NCBI GenBank assembly: GCA_016866385.1
Contig: VGMU01000016.1
Span: forward strand, 1 to 46,074
Source: Bacteroidota bacterium
GTDB taxonomy: Bacteria > Bacteroidota > Bacteroidia > Cytophagales > Cyclobacteriaceae
Direction: 5' to 3'
DNA: 46,074 nt
The notes under the pieces were generated by a model, which saw only the letters and a list, made by a program, of their open reading frames with translations, made no database searches and was not told where the DNA came from. This document shows positions 43,951-46,074 of the stretch, piece by piece (position 1 is the stretch's first letter; every line of letters starts with the position of its first letter). The position numbers and the translations under genes were made by a program.

Positions 43951-44970
43951 ATGCGGCATCGCAACTCCCTGTTTCCTATAGTTGGTCTGTCCTTAGGGCT
44001 AAGTTTTTTGCTTAATCTGTGCTTAGGAACGGTTTGGATTCCTCCTTCTGAAATTTTAGCTGGAGTCCTACAAGGAACCTGGGAGAAGGCATCTTGGGAA
44101 CAAATATTTGTCAACTACCGGCTTCCCAAAGCCTTGGTAGCCTTACTTGCAGGGATAGGACTAAGCCTAAGTGGACTGCAGATGCAGACCTTTTTTAGAA
44201 ATCCTTTGGCTGGCCCCTATGTCTTGGGGGTGAGTGCAGGAGCAGGATTAGGGGTAGCCTTGCTGATGCTCTTAGGTTCGGCTTTTGGAATAACCATGAT
44301 GGGAATTACTTCTTGGGCTACAGCAGGAGCTGGAATTTTGGGAGCTATGGCTGTCTTAGCATGGGTAGGGGTAGTAGCCTGGAGAGTAAAAGATTCCATG
44401 ACCTTATTGATCGTGGGACTGATGTTTGGAAGTGCGGTATCGGCGGTAATAGGCATATTATCTTATTTCTCTGGGGCAGAGAGCTTAAAGCTATACACCG
44501 TTTGGTCCATGGGGAGTTTGGGAGCCTTAAATTGGGCACAAGTAGGACTTCTTTCATTGCTAGTCTTTGCAGGTGCTTTGCCTGTATTTTTCTCTAGCAA
44601 AGCCTACAATGCCTTACTCCTTGGAGAAATTTACGCTAGAAGTATGGGCATACGTACACAGCGCATGCGTTGGATTATGATTGGAAGCACGGGAATTTTA
44701 GCGGGAAGCATCACTGCTTTTTGTGGGCCCATTGCTTTTGTTGGAATAGCTGTACCCCATGTAGCTCGAATGCTCTGGAAAAGTTCGGATCACAGGTTTC
44801 TTTTTCCTGGATCTGCCTTACTTGGGGCACTCATTCTCTTGCTATGTGATGGATTGAGTCATCTGCCATTTTGGTCCAGTGCGCTACCCATCAATGCACT
44901 CACCTCCTTGATTGGCGCGCCTTTGGTGATTTCTATGGTTCTCAAGAAAAACTTTAGCAAAGATTTTTGA
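43951..44970 (+). CDS. FecCD-family ABC transporter permease
   Basis: The 339-residue integral membrane protein has nine or ten helices and FecCD/BtuC features: YRLPKALVALLAGIGLSLSG, MQTFFRNPLAGPYVLGVSAG, GSLGALNWAQVGLL, ARSMGIRTQRMRW and the coupling-helix segment FCGPIAFVGIAVPHVARML. It forms the membrane channel of an importer for iron complexes or cobalamin. It starts 27 bases after the binding lipoprotein gene and ends three bases before the ATPase start, so the three genes form one operon. Confidence 0.93.
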   Translation: MRHRNSLFPIVGLSLGLSFLLNLCLGTVWIPPSEILAGVLQGTWEKASWEQIFVNYRLPKALVALLAGIGLSLSGLQMQTFFRNPLAGPYVLGVSAGAGLGVALLMLLGSAFGITMMGITSWATAGAGILGAMAVLAWVGVVAWRVKDSMTLLIVGLMFGSAVSAVIGILSYFSGAESLKLYTVWSMGSLGALNWAQVGLLSLLVFAGALPVFFSSKAYNALLLGEIYARSMGIRTQRMRWIMIGSTGILAGSITAFCGPIAFVGIAVPHVARMLWKSSDHRFLFPGSALLGALILLLCDGLSHLPFWSSALPINALTSLIGAPLVISMVLKKNFSKDF

Positions 44971-44973
44971 GCC

Positions 44974-45957
44974 ATGGCTATTGATCCACACATCGCACTA
45001 GAAGGTAGAGGAATTTCTCTTGGATATGTTCAAGAGGGGCGAAGAAAGGAGATTTTACAAGACCTAGATTTTCAACTTTTCACTGGAGAGTTTACTTGCT
45101 TGCTTGGTCCCAATGGGGTGGGTAAATCTTCCCTAGTAAAATCCATCCTTGGAGAACTCCTACCCTGGAAGGGTAACATGCTTTTGCAAGGGAAGGCGCT
45201 GCGATCCCTGGATATACAAGAGCGTGCCAAGCAAGTTGCTGTGGTGCTCGCACAAAGCGCCTATCCCGGGACCATGACGGTAGGACAACTCGTAGCCCTA
45301 GGAAGAACGCCATACTTGGGCTGGGGGGGGAAATTGCAGGAGGAGGACCGGAAGAAGGTGTATCAAGCCATGGAAGATACCCGAATCAGCCACCTACAGG
45401 ACGAACGATTGAGTGAGCTCAGCGATGGACAGCGGCAAAAGGCGATGATTGCACGTGCCTTGGCGCAGGATGGATCTGTGATTGTATTGGATGAGCCTAC
45501 CGCGTATTTGGACCTGGTCAATCGCTTGGAAATCATGCATTTGCTTCGTGAGTTCACCAGGACAAAAAGAAAGGCAGTCTTGGTCGTTACCCATGACTTG
45601 GATATTGCTTTGGAGACGGCGGATCGATTCTGGATTCTGAATTGTGGTCTTCCACTCTTGTCTGGAAAGCCGGAAGACCTAGTGCTTTCGGGACAGATTC
45701 AAGCCCTTTTTCCTTCGGATCGCTATCGGTTTAATGTAGCCCGAGGGCGGGTGGAGTGGAGTCAAGTGATGCCGGATTATTTGATTGAAGGACCTGCCGA
45801 AAAGGTGTATTGGGTCAAGAAGGCCTTGGTAAAGGCAGGGATTACCTCCTTGGAACAAACTTTGGTGATAACGGAGCCTTTTGGCCTGAGAGTCGGGGAG
45901 GAATCCTTCCCTTCAGTCCAAGCCTTTTTGTGGAACTATTTTTTAAACCAAAAATAA
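44974..45957 (+). CDS. ABC transporter ATP-binding protein (FecE/BtuD type) with a C-terminal extension
   Basis: The 327-residue ATPase has Walker A GPNGVGKSS near 45-53, Q-loop region VVLAQSAYPGTMTV, signature LSDGQRQKAMIARAL near 146-160, Walker B VIVLDEPTAYLD near 168 and switch His in VVTHDLD. The core ends near residue 240; about 85 further residues (RFNVARGRVEWSQVMPDY, LVKAGITSLEQTLVITEPFG) form a small alpha/beta extension absent from classic FecE or BtuD. It drives uptake with the two genes upstream. The extension may be regulatory; I could not identify it. Confidence 0.93.
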   Translation: MAIDPHIALEGRGISLGYVQEGRRKEILQDLDFQLFTGEFTCLLGPNGVGKSSLVKSILGELLPWKGNMLLQGKALRSLDIQERAKQVAVVLAQSAYPGTMTVGQLVALGRTPYLGWGGKLQEEDRKKVYQAMEDTRISHLQDERLSELSDGQRQKAMIARALAQDGSVIVLDEPTAYLDLVNRLEIMHLLREFTRTKRKAVLVVTHDLDIALETADRFWILNCGLPLLSGKPEDLVLSGQIQALFPSDRYRFNVARGRVEWSQVMPDYLIEGPAEKVYWVKKALVKAGITSLEQTLVITEPFGLRVGEESFPSVQAFLWNYFLNQK

Positions 45958-46039
45958 AAGCAATTAGAAGGCTACCGAATGATGAAAAGCATAAAAGTGA
46001 CCCCATTCATCTATCTTGCAGCATTAATTTTGATTTAAC

Positions 46040-46074
46040 ATGAAGCGTCTTGCAATTCTCGCCTCTGGCTCTGG
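46040..46074 (+). CDS. purN: Phosphoribosylglycinamide formyltransferase, N-terminus only
   Basis: The last 35 bases open with ATG and encode MKRLAILASGS followed by a partial Gly codon. The start M-x-R-L-A-I-L-A-S-G-S-G is the folate-independent GAR transformylase start (usual form I-L-x-S-G-x-G-S-N). Only 11 complete codons are visible, so the assignment rests on that motif. An approximate -7 element TATCTTGC lies about 25 bases upstream. It is preceded by 82 bases after the ABC ATPase gene. Confidence 0.65.
   Translation, partial: MKRLAILASGS

Noticed and set aside
1..46074. Alternative genetic code to explain in-frame stops.
   Set aside because: All three stop codons occur at clear ends of intact genes, and each interrupted frame uses only one of them.
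1..46074. tRNA, rRNA, CRISPR arrays, intact insertion sequences or attachment sites.
   Set aside because: No cloverleaf, rRNA segment, spaced direct repeats of 25-40 bases or transposase was recognised. The 7-bp islands are too short in period for CRISPR.

Overview
The window looks like a chromosomal segment of a Gram-negative member of the Bacteroidota, most likely order Cytophagales (Cyclobacteriaceae-like). The reasons are a DUF4924 protein, the GNAT-nitrilase fusion, the ligase-associated exonuclease family, a Bacteroidota-type PEP carboxylase, Kdo (LPS) genes, a four-helix-bundle gene, and several promoter boxes of the form TAnnTTTG. This placement is inferred from gene families only. 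No rRNA, tRNA, CRISPR array, prophage or intact insertion sequence was seen.

Layout. 1-2072: a four-helix-bundle gene cut by the window edge, a 7-bp-period repeat island, then lepA (minus). 2286-6083: DUF4924, a P-type Ca2+-ATPase and a DUF1456 protein (plus). 6084-7132: a decayed stretch with three small reading frames, each broken by one in-frame TAA. 7269-12293: a membrane-anchored hypothetical, a dienelactone hydrolase, an MgtC/DUF4010 gene broken by TGA, and a GntP permease. 12322-15364: an SF1 helicase (minus) divergent from an AcpH-like gene and a small membrane protein. 15365-21652 (mostly minus): a second 7-bp repeat island, guaA, a ligase-associated exonuclease, a flavin reductase, two small hypotheticals, an SDR, folE and a PTPS-like gene. 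21916-24249: two convergent L,D-transpeptidase loci, the second split by TAG. 24454-27397: a tightly overlapping GNAT/nitrilase-kdsC-kdsA operon. 27537-33393: PEP carboxylase, a serine hydrolase and a Do-like protease. 33668-42657: cold-shock protein, SixA-like phosphatase, hslU, lon, rseP, dxr and a second Do-like protease. 42760-46074: a complete Fe3+/cobalamin-type ABC importer and the first codons of purN.

Functional themes. Protein and envelope quality control is concentrated at 31.9-42.7 kb (two HtrA/Do proteases, HslU, Lon, RseP, cold-shock protein). Pterin metabolism is suggested by PTPS-folE followed by an SDR that lacks the usual catalytic Tyr. LPS Kdo synthesis (kdsC-kdsA) is transcribed with a GNAT-nitrilase fusion.

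The most unusual features are five reading frames within about 18 kb that stay recognisable or open across one in-frame stop (TAA three times, TGA, TAG), and two islands of degenerate 7-bp repeats, one immediately upstream of the four-helix-bundle gene. I did not find a convincing new multi-gene defence or mobile system.
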